Of a stretch of 5,141 nucleotides of DNA, positions 1 through 5,141 are shown one piece after another. Both the position numbers and the translations under genes were made by a program. The stretch is taken from assembly GCA_020849935.1 (NCBI GenBank), contig JADZFJ010000384.1, forward strand, positions 1-5,141, given 5' to 3'. This DNA is from Crocinitomix sp. (GTDB lineage: Bacteria; Bacteroidota; Bacteroidia; Flavobacteriales_D; Crocinitomicaceae). How positions within the stretch are numbered: position 1 is the first letter of the stretch; the number at the start of each line of letters is the position of its first letter. A model generated the notes under the pieces. That model did not search any database. It was not told the origin of the DNA and worked only from the letters and a program-made list of their open reading frames with translations.

Positions 1-700
1 TGTTTTTTTGATGGAGTTTTTCTAAAATGTAATCTTGCACCTTATGTACGCCCGAATGAATGTGATTTCGAAATTTCAAAAACTCACTTTCTTGGCTGTC
101 ACTTCCGCTTCGTCGGTTAAAAACAACTAGTTCACGTGCAACAAGATGCGCGAAGTAACTACCTTTTAATTTTTCGATTAAATGCAAGGTTAAATCGATT
201 CCTGAGGCTATTCCCGCGCTCGTATAAATCCCATCTTGATCGGTGTACAAAATATTTTCAATCACCTTAATCTTGGGGAACTTTTCTTGTAATTCTATCG
301 TTTTTTTGAAATGGGTGGTACAGTTTCTTCCATCCAACACTCCCGCCGCGGCCAAAACAAAGGCCCCCATACAAATACTCACTAATTCCACTTCTGCACG
401 ATACATTTCAGTGATCCAATCAAAAAGAAGGGTTTCGCCTAGAAAATCATCCGATGTTAAATAGGCGTACGAACAACCCGGAATCACCAAAAAATCACCT
501 TTCGAATACCTGACTTCCGAAAAATGTTTCAAACTTCCAAACGGCAATCCGCTCGTTGAAATGACTTCTTTTCCAATTCCACAAAATTCCATTTCAAAAT
601 CCGCTTGAAAATCGATTGCTTCGTGAATTGCTTGATCGGGTCCTGCCAAATCTAAGATGTGCACATTTGGTAAAATCAGGAAAATAAATTTAGTTGCCAT
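1..700 (-). CDS. GlxA-family transcriptional regulator (DJ-1/PfpI domain plus AraC-type HTH), C-terminus outside window
   Basis: The gene reads leftward from an ATG at 700-698 and stays open for 233 codons to the window edge, so the stop is not seen. Residues about 4-175 match a DJ-1/PfpI-like (class I glutamine amidotransferase-like) domain: a hydrophobic first strand with LPNVHILDLAGPDQA (10-24), a nucleophile-elbow-like SICMGAF with Cys110, then VLDGRNCTTHF (121-131), and YTSAGIASGIDL (159-170). VARELVVFNRRSG (187-199) is the usual linker into an AraC-type helix-turn-helix domain, which would begin near residue 215 and is cut off. Family members are normally about 310-330 residues, so roughly 90 are missing. 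In this family the first domain usually acts as a sensor rather than an enzyme, and the protein is a cytoplasmic DNA-binding regulator. It is divergent from the amidohydrolase gene at 961, a plausible but unproven target. The first ATG gives the family's normal N-terminus. Confidence 0.9.
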   Translation of the reverse strand, partial: MATKFIFLILPNVHILDLAGPDQAIHEAIDFQADFEMEFCGIGKEVISTSGLPFGSLKHFSEVRYSKGDFLVIPGCSYAYLTSDDFLGETLLFDWITEMYRAEVELVSICMGAFVLAAAGVLDGRNCTTHFKKTIELQEKFPKIKVIENILYTDQDGIYTSAGIASGIDLTLHLIEKLKGSYFAHLVARELVVFNRRSGSDSQESEFLKFRNHIHSGVHKVQDYILEKLHQKN

Positions 701-859
701 AAAATTCTTTCTACTCGGCTAAATTAGAGAGATCTTTCCAATCCCAAAAGTCAAAGAATAGACATTTTCAGCCAAGCAGAATTTTAGTCGCTCATTTTTT
801 GAAGCAAACTATTCAAGCGCATCCAACAAAACTCCTAAAAAATCGATTGGCTAATTTTT

Positions 860-871
860 AAAAAATTTTTT
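860..871. promoter_or_regulatory. A6T6 tract in divergent intergenic region
   Basis: Six A followed by six T form a perfect 12-bp palindrome, a type of A-tract known to curve DNA. It lies about midway between the two divergent start codons, just left of the inverted repeat at 877-914. A role in promoter architecture is inference; such tracts also arise by chance in DNA this AT-rich. Confidence 0.3.
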
Positions 872-876
872 CTGCA

Positions 877-914
877 AAGGGAAAAATCCTAAAAAAATTC
901 AGTATTTTTCCCTT
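877..914. promoter_or_regulatory. 11-bp perfect inverted repeat, candidate operator
   Basis: AAGGGAAAAAT (877-887) and ATTTTTCCCTT (904-914) are perfect reverse complements separated by 16 bases. The repeat lies in the gap between the divergent regulator and amidohydrolase genes. Its right arm falls about where a -33 element would sit for the -7-like box at 937-944, so a bound protein could block transcription of the amidohydrolase gene. A weak intrinsic terminator for leftward transcription is an alternative, because the leftward strand continues into a T-rich run. The GGG/CCC core makes chance less likely than for a pure A/T repeat. Confidence 0.45.
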
Positions 915-936
915 AAATATTACAAATACAACCACC

Positions 937-944
937 TAACTTTG
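937..944 (+). promoter_or_regulatory. Bacteroidota-type -7 box for the amidohydrolase gene
   Basis: TAACTTTG fits the Bacteroidota sigma-factor -7 consensus TAnnTTTG exactly. It would start transcription near 950, leaving a leader of about 10 bases before the ATG at 961. No clear TTTG/TTG -33 partner is visible at the expected distance, and there is no Shine-Dalgarno sequence, which is common in this phylum. Confidence 0.4.
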
Positions 945-960
945 AATTTAAAACAGCATC

Positions 961-2346
961 ATGGCAGAAAAAATAAAATTTACCGCAGAAGAACAAGCAT
1001 TTATTGATTTGGCTTTGTCCACCATTGAAATGGATCCAAAAAAACGATTATCGGCAGTTGCAAAGGACGTACTCGATCGCAAAAACTATGTGTTTGATGC
1101 CCATTCACACATATTTGATGGTCAATGCGTGGATGCCGATTACATGATTATTCGATTGTTAAAATTTGACGATAACCCGATTTTAAAACGTCTATTGGAA
1201 TTTTTAATTAAACGAATCATTAAAGAGGAGAAGAACTTTAACGAAAATATGAATTCGGCGGATTTTGTTGAAAATGTCTATCTCCAAAAAATCTTAAAAC
1301 AACATTCGTTTAATAAAAAAGACGTAGACAGCTTTTCAAGTAAAATAACGAAAGAAAAAGACTTGGGCATTTTAATGAATGTTGATTGGAACAATGTGGT
1401 TGAGCGCATCAAAGATGTGATTCGCATTTTAAATTCCAATAAAATGGAGGAGGTGTATAATTATTTTGTTAAACATGCCATTCAAAATAACGTTCCTGGA
1501 AAAGAATTGATTTCCATTCAATTGGGAATGGATTTAGAATCGGGTTGGAAAGGAAGTATTCAAAAAACGTATCAAGAACAAACGAACGAATTGTTGGCCT
1601 TGTCTCAAAAACAGCCTATTTTACCTTTTTTACCCGTTCATCCAGAACGCGCAACAAAAAAGTTGGGAGACATGAATGAATTATATGCCACTTTTTTACG
1701 TTGTTTTAAAAAAGGAAGCCCCAATTTTTATGGAATTAAATGTTATCCTTCGTTGGGGTATCTTCCAACCGCAAGAGTTTTGGCGCCTATTTTTGCGGTT
1801 TGTGAACAAGCTAATATTCCCGTGATTACACATTGTGGGGGCAGTATGATCTCCACTTTTGCGGATCCTGTAAAAACAGATTTTTTTGGGTTTGAGGTAA
1901 ACATTTCCGAAGGAGATCGTAAAAAAAATGCCGATGCCCTGAACGAACCACACAATTGGGAAGCTGTTCTGGAGAATTTTAAGCAACTTCGGTTAAGTTT
2001 TGGTCATTTTGGCGGCGACGAGGCATGGGAAAAATCCAAAAATACACCAGCCCCTCGGGTCAGCACCATCCTTTCGTACATGCACAAATATCCAAATGTT
2101 TATGCCGATTTTTCGTTCAATTTTAACGATCGAAAAATCACCAAAAGCTTCGGAAACTATTTTAAATCAACCGATCCAAATTATGCCCCTTTCAAAACTA
2201 GAAGTTTATTTGGCACCGATTTTTGGGTTGTTGTTCCCCAATCCGACCTAGAAAAAGACCAAAAATATTTTCTAAAAGTCACACAAGGACATCACGATAA
2301 TTTATTGGATAAAAATGTGATTGCGTTTTTGGGGTTGAAGGATTGA
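961..2346 (+). CDS. Amidohydrolase-family metal-dependent hydrolase (TIM-barrel)
   Basis: The 461-residue protein has no signal peptide or membrane segment, so it is probably cytoplasmic. The metal-site landmarks of an amidohydrolase barrel appear in order: DAHSHIF with His48 and His50 (the HxH of strand 1), PVHPER with His227, GIKCYPS with Lys260, PVITHCGG with His291, LSFGHFGG with His349, and LFGTDFW with Asp420, the usual final catalytic aspartate. The closest general type is the amidohydrolase-related group (PF04909-like); the substrate cannot be read from sequence. Unusual is a long mostly helical, charged stretch (about 65-185) between the HxH motif and the next barrel elements. The ATG at 961 follows the possible -7 box at 937-944 and gives about 40 residues before the first strand. 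The gene appears monocistronic: a hairpin follows the stop directly. Its last ~38 codons occur again at 3678-3793. Confidence 0.88.
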   Translation: MAEKIKFTAEEQAFIDLALSTIEMDPKKRLSAVAKDVLDRKNYVFDAHSHIFDGQCVDADYMIIRLLKFDDNPILKRLLEFLIKRIIKEEKNFNENMNSADFVENVYLQKILKQHSFNKKDVDSFSSKITKEKDLGILMNVDWNNVVERIKDVIRILNSNKMEEVYNYFVKHAIQNNVPGKELISIQLGMDLESGWKGSIQKTYQEQTNELLALSQKQPILPFLPVHPERATKKLGDMNELYATFLRCFKKGSPNFYGIKCYPSLGYLPTARVLAPIFAVCEQANIPVITHCGGSMISTFADPVKTDFFGFEVNISEGDRKKNADALNEPHNWEAVLENFKQLRLSFGHFGGDEAWEKSKNTPAPRVSTILSYMHKYPNVYADFSFNFNDRKITKSFGNYFKSTDPNYAPFKTRSLFGTDFWVVVPQSDLEKDQKYFLKVTQGHHDNLLDKNVIAFLGLKD

Positions 2347-2399
2347 TTTTTGTATATGATTTTGCAGGTTCGCACGTCGGTGCGCACCTGCTACAAAAA
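2347..2399. repeat. Two-part hairpin directly after the amidohydrolase stop codon
   Basis: TTTTTGTA (2347-2354) pairs with TACAAAAA (2392-2399). Inside it GCAGGTTCGCAC (2364-2375) pairs with GTGCGCACCTGC (2380-2391), 11 of 12 bases, around a four-base loop; nine bases bulge on the left. The inner part also contains the perfect palindrome GGTGCGCACC (2379-2388). It begins on the base after the TGA. No T-run follows on either strand, so it is not a textbook intrinsic terminator; a REP-like element or a 3'-end-protecting hairpin fits as well. Pieces resembling its GC-rich arm recur at about 2580 and 3565. Confidence 0.5.
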
Positions 2400-2697
2400 C
2401 GTGTTGAATTAAATTGGTTGTTCGTTCAAATAATAAAATTCAAACCACATTTTTCAAATCAAGCCTGAAAACTTTCTTAAAACGAGTATATTTATCAAAA
2501 AAAAAAATTCTTGAATAGCTCTGAACTTGTCCCCAAAAAATCGGGATAAATGGTTGGAAGTTAATATTGGATTTTTAGGCGCAGGTGCATAATTGTTCGA
2601 GGAATTGCCGTCAGCTGTGGCCGTAAAACCGACCGCTTAAGTGAAATATGATCTTGAATTTAACTGAGAAAAACTAAAGCTTGAAACCGAATTTTAT
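2400..2697. other. Intergenic stretch without a convincing gene
   Basis: About 300 bases of AT-rich sequence lead to the BRO gene. No RNA gene or clear promoter is seen; TAATATTG (2562-2569) is one base off the -7 consensus but far from the start and lacks a -33 partner. On the minus strand the frame from 2636 to a stop at 2456-2454 is open for 60 codons, reading AVGFTATADGNSSNNYAPAP at its upstream end, but it has no start codon and follows a TAA directly. It contains an 11-T run (2500-2510 on the plus strand as A), and one extra base there would lead into another open frame. It could be a decayed coding fragment or chance. GCGCAGGTGC (2579-2588) resembles the hairpin arm at 2382-2391. Confidence 0.4.
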
Positions 2698-3546
2698 ATG
2701 GAAAATAACGCTATTAAAATATTTGATGACAGAAAGGTAAGAACTCTTTGGGATGAAGACCAAGAGAAATGGTACTTATCAATTGTTGATGTGATAGCTG
2801 TTTTAACCGATAGTCCAAATCCAAGAAAATATTGGAGTGTTTTGAAAACTAGGCTGAAAGCTGAAGGCAGTGAGTTGACTACAAATTGTAGTCAACTGAA
2901 AATGCAAGCAACCGATGGTAAATTTTATTTAACTGATGTAGCTGATACAGAACAACTTTTTAGGCTTATACAATCTATTCCATCGCCAAAAGCAGAACCA
3001 TTTAAACTATGGATGGCTCAAATTGCATCCGAAAGAATAGATGAAATGCAAGACCCTGAATTGACTATTGACCGAGCGTTAGAGCAATATATGCAATTAG
3101 GTTATTCTGAAAACTGGATCAACCAACGTCTTAAAAGTATTGAAATACGCAAGGAGTTAACAGATGAGTGGAAGCAACGAGGCTTGAAAGAAGGACAACA
3201 ATTTGCCGTGCTTACCGATATTATAACCAACGCTTGGGCAGGCAAAACCACAAAAGAATATAAAATATTAAAAGGCTTGAAAAAAGAAAACCTTCGTGAC
3301 AATATGACCAATACAGAATTAATTCTGAATATGCTTGCAGAGGCTTCTACCAAGGATATTTCCCAAGCAATAAAACCTAAAGATTTTGAAGAAAGTAAAA
3401 AAGTAGCCAAACAAGGAGGAAATGTAGCTAAAGTAGCACTAAAAGAATTAGAAGCTAAAACAGGTAAAAAAGTCGTGTCGCCTTTAAATGCTAAAGCTAT
3501 TTTACTCGAAAACAAAACAACTAAAAAACTTAATCCAAAAAAATGA
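2698..3546 (+). CDS. BRO-N domain protein, DinD/phage-antirepressor-like
   Basis: This 282-residue protein has an N-terminal BRO-N type domain (about 5-112): IKIFDDRKVRTLWD, WYLSIVDVIAVLTDSPNPRKYW, then DGKFYLTDVADTEQLFRLIQ and IPSPKAEPFKLWMAQ. The rest follows the DinD-like pattern of bacterial antirepressor homologues: DPELTIDRALEQYMQLGYSE, INQRLKSIEIRKELTDEWKQ, and a late GGNVAKVALKELEAKTGKKV. BRO-N domains are DNA-binding and common in phages and mobile elements; DinD is known as a DNA-damage-induced protein in E. coli. The precise role here is unknown. The lysine-rich C-terminus (TTKKLNPKK) has a second copy at 4994-5023. Codons 59-67 form a perfect 25-bp palindrome. The ATG at 2698 gives the family N-terminus and no Shine-Dalgarno is present. 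The gene sits between the two copies of the amidohydrolase 3' end, which suggests insertion. Confidence 0.88.
   Translation: MENNAIKIFDDRKVRTLWDEDQEKWYLSIVDVIAVLTDSPNPRKYWSVLKTRLKAEGSELTTNCSQLKMQATDGKFYLTDVADTEQLFRLIQSIPSPKAEPFKLWMAQIASERIDEMQDPELTIDRALEQYMQLGYSENWINQRLKSIEIRKELTDEWKQRGLKEGQQFAVLTDIITNAWAGKTTKEYKILKGLKKENLRDNMTNTELILNMLAEASTKDISQAIKPKDFEESKKVAKQGGNVAKVALKELEAKTGKKVVSPLNAKAILLENKTTKKLNPKK
2873..2897. repeat. Perfect 12+1+12 palindrome inside the BRO gene
   Basis: AGTTGACTACAA (2873-2884) and TTGTAGTCAACT (2886-2897) are perfect reverse complements around one A. The palindrome covers codons 59-67, encoding ELTTNCSQL within the BRO-N domain. The related fragment at the right edge has a palindrome at exactly the aligned position (5023-5047) with different arms, sharing the central ACAAATTGT. 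Being perfect and conserved as a structure, it may be a protein-binding site, a recombination site or an mRNA hairpin. Confidence 0.75.
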
Positions 3547-3677
3547 AACAGCATTTATAATGTCCTCCCACCTGCAAAAGTTGAATTCGTAAAAATGAAA
3601 CCGAAATTTTTGGATTTAAGTGAACATTTCACCTAAATTTGGTTCTACCCGTATAACTGTCACAGAAATAATAATTA
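3547..3677. other. Spacer after BRO gene with a weak hairpin and a repeat-like piece
   Basis: ATTTAAGTGAA (3614-3624) and TTCACCTAAAT (3628-3638) pair at 10 of 11 positions around three bases, a possible but weak terminator for the BRO gene because only a short T-run follows. CACCTGC, then CAAAA, then GTTGAATT at about 3566-3590 resemble, with gaps, the right side of the hairpin downstream of the amidohydrolase (2386-2410). This suggests that both ends of the BRO segment carry pieces of the same element. No gene is seen. Confidence 0.35.
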
Positions 3678-3793
3678 TTGTTCCACAACCCAACAACAAA
3701 AAAGACCAAAAATATTTTCTAAAAGTCACACAAGGACACCACGACAATTTATTGGATAAGAATGTCATCGCGTTTTTGGGATTGAAGGATTAG
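3678..3793 (+). pseudogene. 3'-end remnant of a second amidohydrolase gene
   Basis: This stretch aligns without gaps to 2231-2346, the end of the amidohydrolase gene, at an offset of 1447. Read in the matching frame it gives VPQPNNKKDQKYFLKVTQ and on to FLGLKD and a TAG stop; the last 31 residues (from KDQ) are identical to the intact protein. In those 31 codons there are six base differences, all at third positions and all synonymous; the stop is TAG instead of TGA. Before about 3678 the similarity stops, and the frame is closed by a TAA at 3617-3619 with no ATG between, so it is not a functional gene. It is either the remains of a paralogue removed when the BRO segment arrived, or the original gene end displaced by an insertion that brought its own 3' end. 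Confidence 0.85.
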
Positions 3794-4023
3794 AATTGGG
3801 GTTTGATCAGGAATTTTAAACAACGAAACGTAATCCCTCCTAATACTTTTAATGTTTATTCATTGTCGAAATGATAACCTAAAAAATCTTATTTAGGTAA
3901 GAAATCAAAAAGCAGTTTCTTCATTACTCTGTTCATGAAGATATATGAAAAACATTTAGCATATTTGTTTTAGGAGTGAGCTAGTTTAGTGCAAGCCTAT
4001 AAAATTGCAACAAAAAAGAAAAT
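3794..4023. other. Intergenic region before the TPR gene
   Basis: The stretch is AT-rich with no gene seen. ACCTAAA (3877-3883) and TTTAGGT (3892-3898) can form a 7-bp stem with an eight-base loop, too weak to call a terminator. TAAAATTG (4000-4007) is one base off the Bacteroidota -7 consensus TAnnTTTG and lies 16 bases before the ATG at 4024, so it is a possible promoter of the TPR gene, but a matching -33 element is not evident. Confidence 0.3.
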
Positions 4024-4959
4024 ATGTTTGGAAATTTATTTGGGAGAAATAAAATAATTGAAGATAAAGAATTCACTTCAGATTTTAATAATGCCTTTAA
4101 AAGGTACGTTGGAGATAATGAAAGCAGTTTTCAATTCGAATTTAAAAATAAAAAGGGAGAAGTAATTCCACCTTCACACGCCTTTATCGAGGCCTACCAA
4201 GAATGGAAAACGATCCAATCTGTTTGGGATAGGAGAAGTGTAATATTTTCAGCTATTGATGGGATTTATTTTAACAAACTCTCGAGGGGTCAGGTTATCG
4301 AAAGATACGTTATTGATAGATATCCTGAAAGAGCCTTAGTATACAATGAGAAATATTCTACAGAAGAAGACTTTACAGATGCTAACCTTTTAGCGACTTT
4401 ATCAAGGTGTCATTTCATTTTATCAAATTATGAAAAAAGTATTGAATTAGCTGAAAAGGCTCTTGAAATTGAAAAAGAAAATAAAAAAGCGCAGATCGCT
4501 TTGGCCGATGCTTTACACTTAACCAATCACCATGATAAAGCTCATGAAATTTATGAACGCATTTTAAAGAATAGCAAATTAAAAGATTGGAAGAATGATA
4601 GCATCAACGTAATTGAAGTAATAGATTTCAATAATGATATTCTAAACTCCTCTATTTATGCTGTGGGATTGCTTTCAAACGAAAAAACCGATGAATCGAC
4701 TTGGGATAGAGCATCGGAAGAATTTTATCATTGTCCCTACTTTAGAACTCAACATGCTTTCTGGCTTTTAAAAAAAGAAAAAAGTTTGAAAGGAATGGCA
4801 AAATTAATTATTACCACTCAAGAATTTCCTTGGTACAAAGATGCGATTGTAAATGCAAAAAGTGGGATTTTACAGATGAGAGAACAAATGAACACAAATG
4901 ATCTATGGGAAAGTGAATTGACCTATTTGAATGAAATAATAAATAAAAATAATTGGTGA
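4024..4959 (+). CDS. TPR-repeat protein of unknown function
   Basis: I do not recognise a named family for this 311-residue protein. It lacks a signal peptide and membrane segments, so it is probably cytoplasmic. The middle holds two tetratricopeptide-like repeats: about 122-153 (LLATLSRCHFILSNYEKSIE, then AEKALEIE) and about 154-187 (AQIALADALHLTNHHDKAHE, then IYERILKNS), with the usual small and aromatic residues at helix contacts. TPRs mediate protein-protein contacts. The N-terminal 110 residues and the Trp/Tyr-rich C-terminal part (about 227-311, with YHCPYFRTQHAFWLLKKEKS) look structured but match nothing I can name. The ATG at 4024 follows an A-rich leader typical of Bacteroidota starts. 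The gene is flanked by the amidohydrolase remnant on the left and BRO remnants beginning within about 35 bases of its stop, so it looks like cargo of a rearranged accessory locus. An immunity or defence role is possible but is only inferred from context. Confidence 0.8.
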   Translation: MFGNLFGRNKIIEDKEFTSDFNNAFKRYVGDNESSFQFEFKNKKGEVIPPSHAFIEAYQEWKTIQSVWDRRSVIFSAIDGIYFNKLSRGQVIERYVIDRYPERALVYNEKYSTEEDFTDANLLATLSRCHFILSNYEKSIELAEKALEIEKENKKAQIALADALHLTNHHDKAHEIYERILKNSKLKDWKNDSINVIEVIDFNNDILNSSIYAVGLLSNEKTDESTWDRASEEFYHCPYFRTQHAFWLLKKEKSLKGMAKLIITTQEFPWYKDAIVNAKSGILQMREQMNTNDLWESELTYLNEIINKNNW

Positions 4960-4993
4960 AAAGCCAAGGACTGGTAATTTATCAAAAATAAAA

Positions 4994-5023
4994 TCCGTTA
5001 AAAAACTTAAGCCTAAAAAATGA
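4994..5023 (+). pseudogene. C-terminal tail remnant of a BRO-family gene
   Basis: Read in the frame ending at TGA 5021-5023, this encodes SVKKLKPKK and stop, matching TTKKLNPKK and stop at the end of the intact BRO gene (3517-3546) with most bases the same. Weaker similarity may start earlier: the same frame reads TGNLSKIK just upstream (TGG/ACTGGT around 4970), reminiscent of the KTGKK segment. No BRO body precedes it, since the TPR gene ends at 4959 in another frame. It is too short to be certain on its own, but the BRO fragment directly next to it supports the call. Confidence 0.6.
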
Positions 5024-5141
5024 AACCGTTACAAATTGTAACGGTTTGAAAATGCAAGCCTCGGATGGAAAAATGCGATTGAGCGATGTAGCTGATATTG
5101 AACAACTTTTTAGGTTTATACAATCTATTCCATCGCCAAAA
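5022..5141 (+). pseudogene. 5'-truncated BRO-N gene fragment, runs off the window
   Basis: From 5022 this aligns without gaps to 2872-2991 of the intact BRO gene (offset 2150). It encodes ETVTNCNGLKMQ, then ASDGKMRLSDVADIEQLFRF and IQSIPSPK, equivalent to residues 59-98. From 5048 to the edge 79 of 94 bases match the intact gene, and nearly all of the last 50. The first ~58 codons of a BRO-N domain are absent: upstream of 5022 lies the tail remnant instead, and no ATG precedes in this frame before a TAA near 4990. A start at the internal ATG 5052 would leave out half the domain. The 3' part outside the window may be complete, so this could be a truncated paralogue, a recombination product or a donor cassette. 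Confidence 0.8.
5023..5047. repeat. Second perfect 12+1+12 palindrome, in the BRO fragment
   Basis: AAACCGTTACAA (5023-5034) and TTGTAACGGTTT (5036-5047) are perfect reverse complements around one A. It occupies the position exactly aligned with the palindrome at 2873-2897. The left arms differ at six adjacent positions and the right arms carry the six complementary changes. Its left edge coincides with the junction between the BRO tail remnant and the internal BRO fragment. Confidence 0.75.

Noticed and set aside
243..464. Plus-strand open frame of 73 codons
   Set aside because: It lies antisense within the GlxA-type regulator, whose family motifs are clear on the other strand.
1696..1986. 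Minus-strand open frames of up to 96 codons
   Set aside because: They are antisense to the conserved core of the amidohydrolase and show no recognisable motif.
2000..2251. Plus-strand 83-codon frame
   Set aside because: It is an alternate frame inside the amidohydrolase, covering its GHFGG and GTDFW motifs in another phase.
3102..3554. Minus-strand 150-codon frame with hydrophobic start
   Set aside because: It is antisense to the BRO gene C-terminal half; the hydrophobicity is the mirror of the lysine-rich coding strand.
3620..3793. Possible small gene starting at GTG 3620 and ending in the amidohydrolase-like tail
   Set aside because: It has no upstream start signal, no ATG, and only the last ~38 codons resemble a protein; the remnant explanation is simpler.
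2347..3793. Insertion sequence or integrase-borne island
   Set aside because: No transposase, integrase or terminal inverted repeats are visible; only the duplicated gene end hints at insertion.
3935..3973. Short frame of 12 codons from ATG 3935
   Set aside because: It is too short, with no start signal or recognisable motif.
5023..5047. Palindrome as an intrinsic terminator for the BRO tail remnant
   Set aside because: No T-run follows, and the same structure occurs in mid-gene at 2873-2897, where termination would destroy expression.

Overview
The window reads as a low-GC chromosome segment from a member of the Bacteroidota, probably a flavobacterium-like organism. Four things suggest this: strong A/T bias, start codons without Shine-Dalgarno sequences, a match to the Bacteroidota -7 promoter consensus (TAnnTTTG) before one gene, and a BRO-family gene of a type familiar from that phylum. 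The assignment is inference from style; there is no rRNA or marker gene here.

Left part (1-2346): a regulator gene of the GlxA type (DJ-1/PfpI-like domain, then an AraC-type DNA-binding domain cut off by the window edge) runs leftward from 700. A 461-residue metal-dependent amidohydrolase-family gene (961-2346) runs rightward. The 260 bp between them hold an A-tract, an 11-bp perfect inverted repeat and a probable promoter, so the regulator may control the hydrolase.

Right part (2347-5141): this looks like accessory, rearranged DNA. A complex hairpin directly follows the hydrolase stop codon. Then come about 300 bp without a convincing gene, an intact BRO-N/DinD-like gene (2698-3546), a second copy of only the last ~38 codons of the amidohydrolase (3678-3793), and an orphan TPR-repeat gene (4024-4959). 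At the right edge are two fused remnants of another BRO gene: a C-terminal tail ending at 5023, and an internal BRO-N piece running off the window.

Two signals stand out. First, the intact BRO gene and the right-edge fragment carry, at exactly the same codons, a perfect 12+1+12 bp palindrome. Its arms differ at six positions between the copies, and all six are compensated in the opposite arm, so symmetry appears to be kept inside coding sequence. The junction of the right-edge BRO remnants falls on the edge of this palindrome. Second, the duplicated hydrolase end differs from the intact gene over its last 31 codons only by synonymous third-position changes (plus a different stop codon). It is therefore a relic of a once-functional homologue, or the mark of an insertion that swapped gene ends. 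Together they suggest a locus remodelled by recombination around BRO genes, with the TPR gene as possible cargo.
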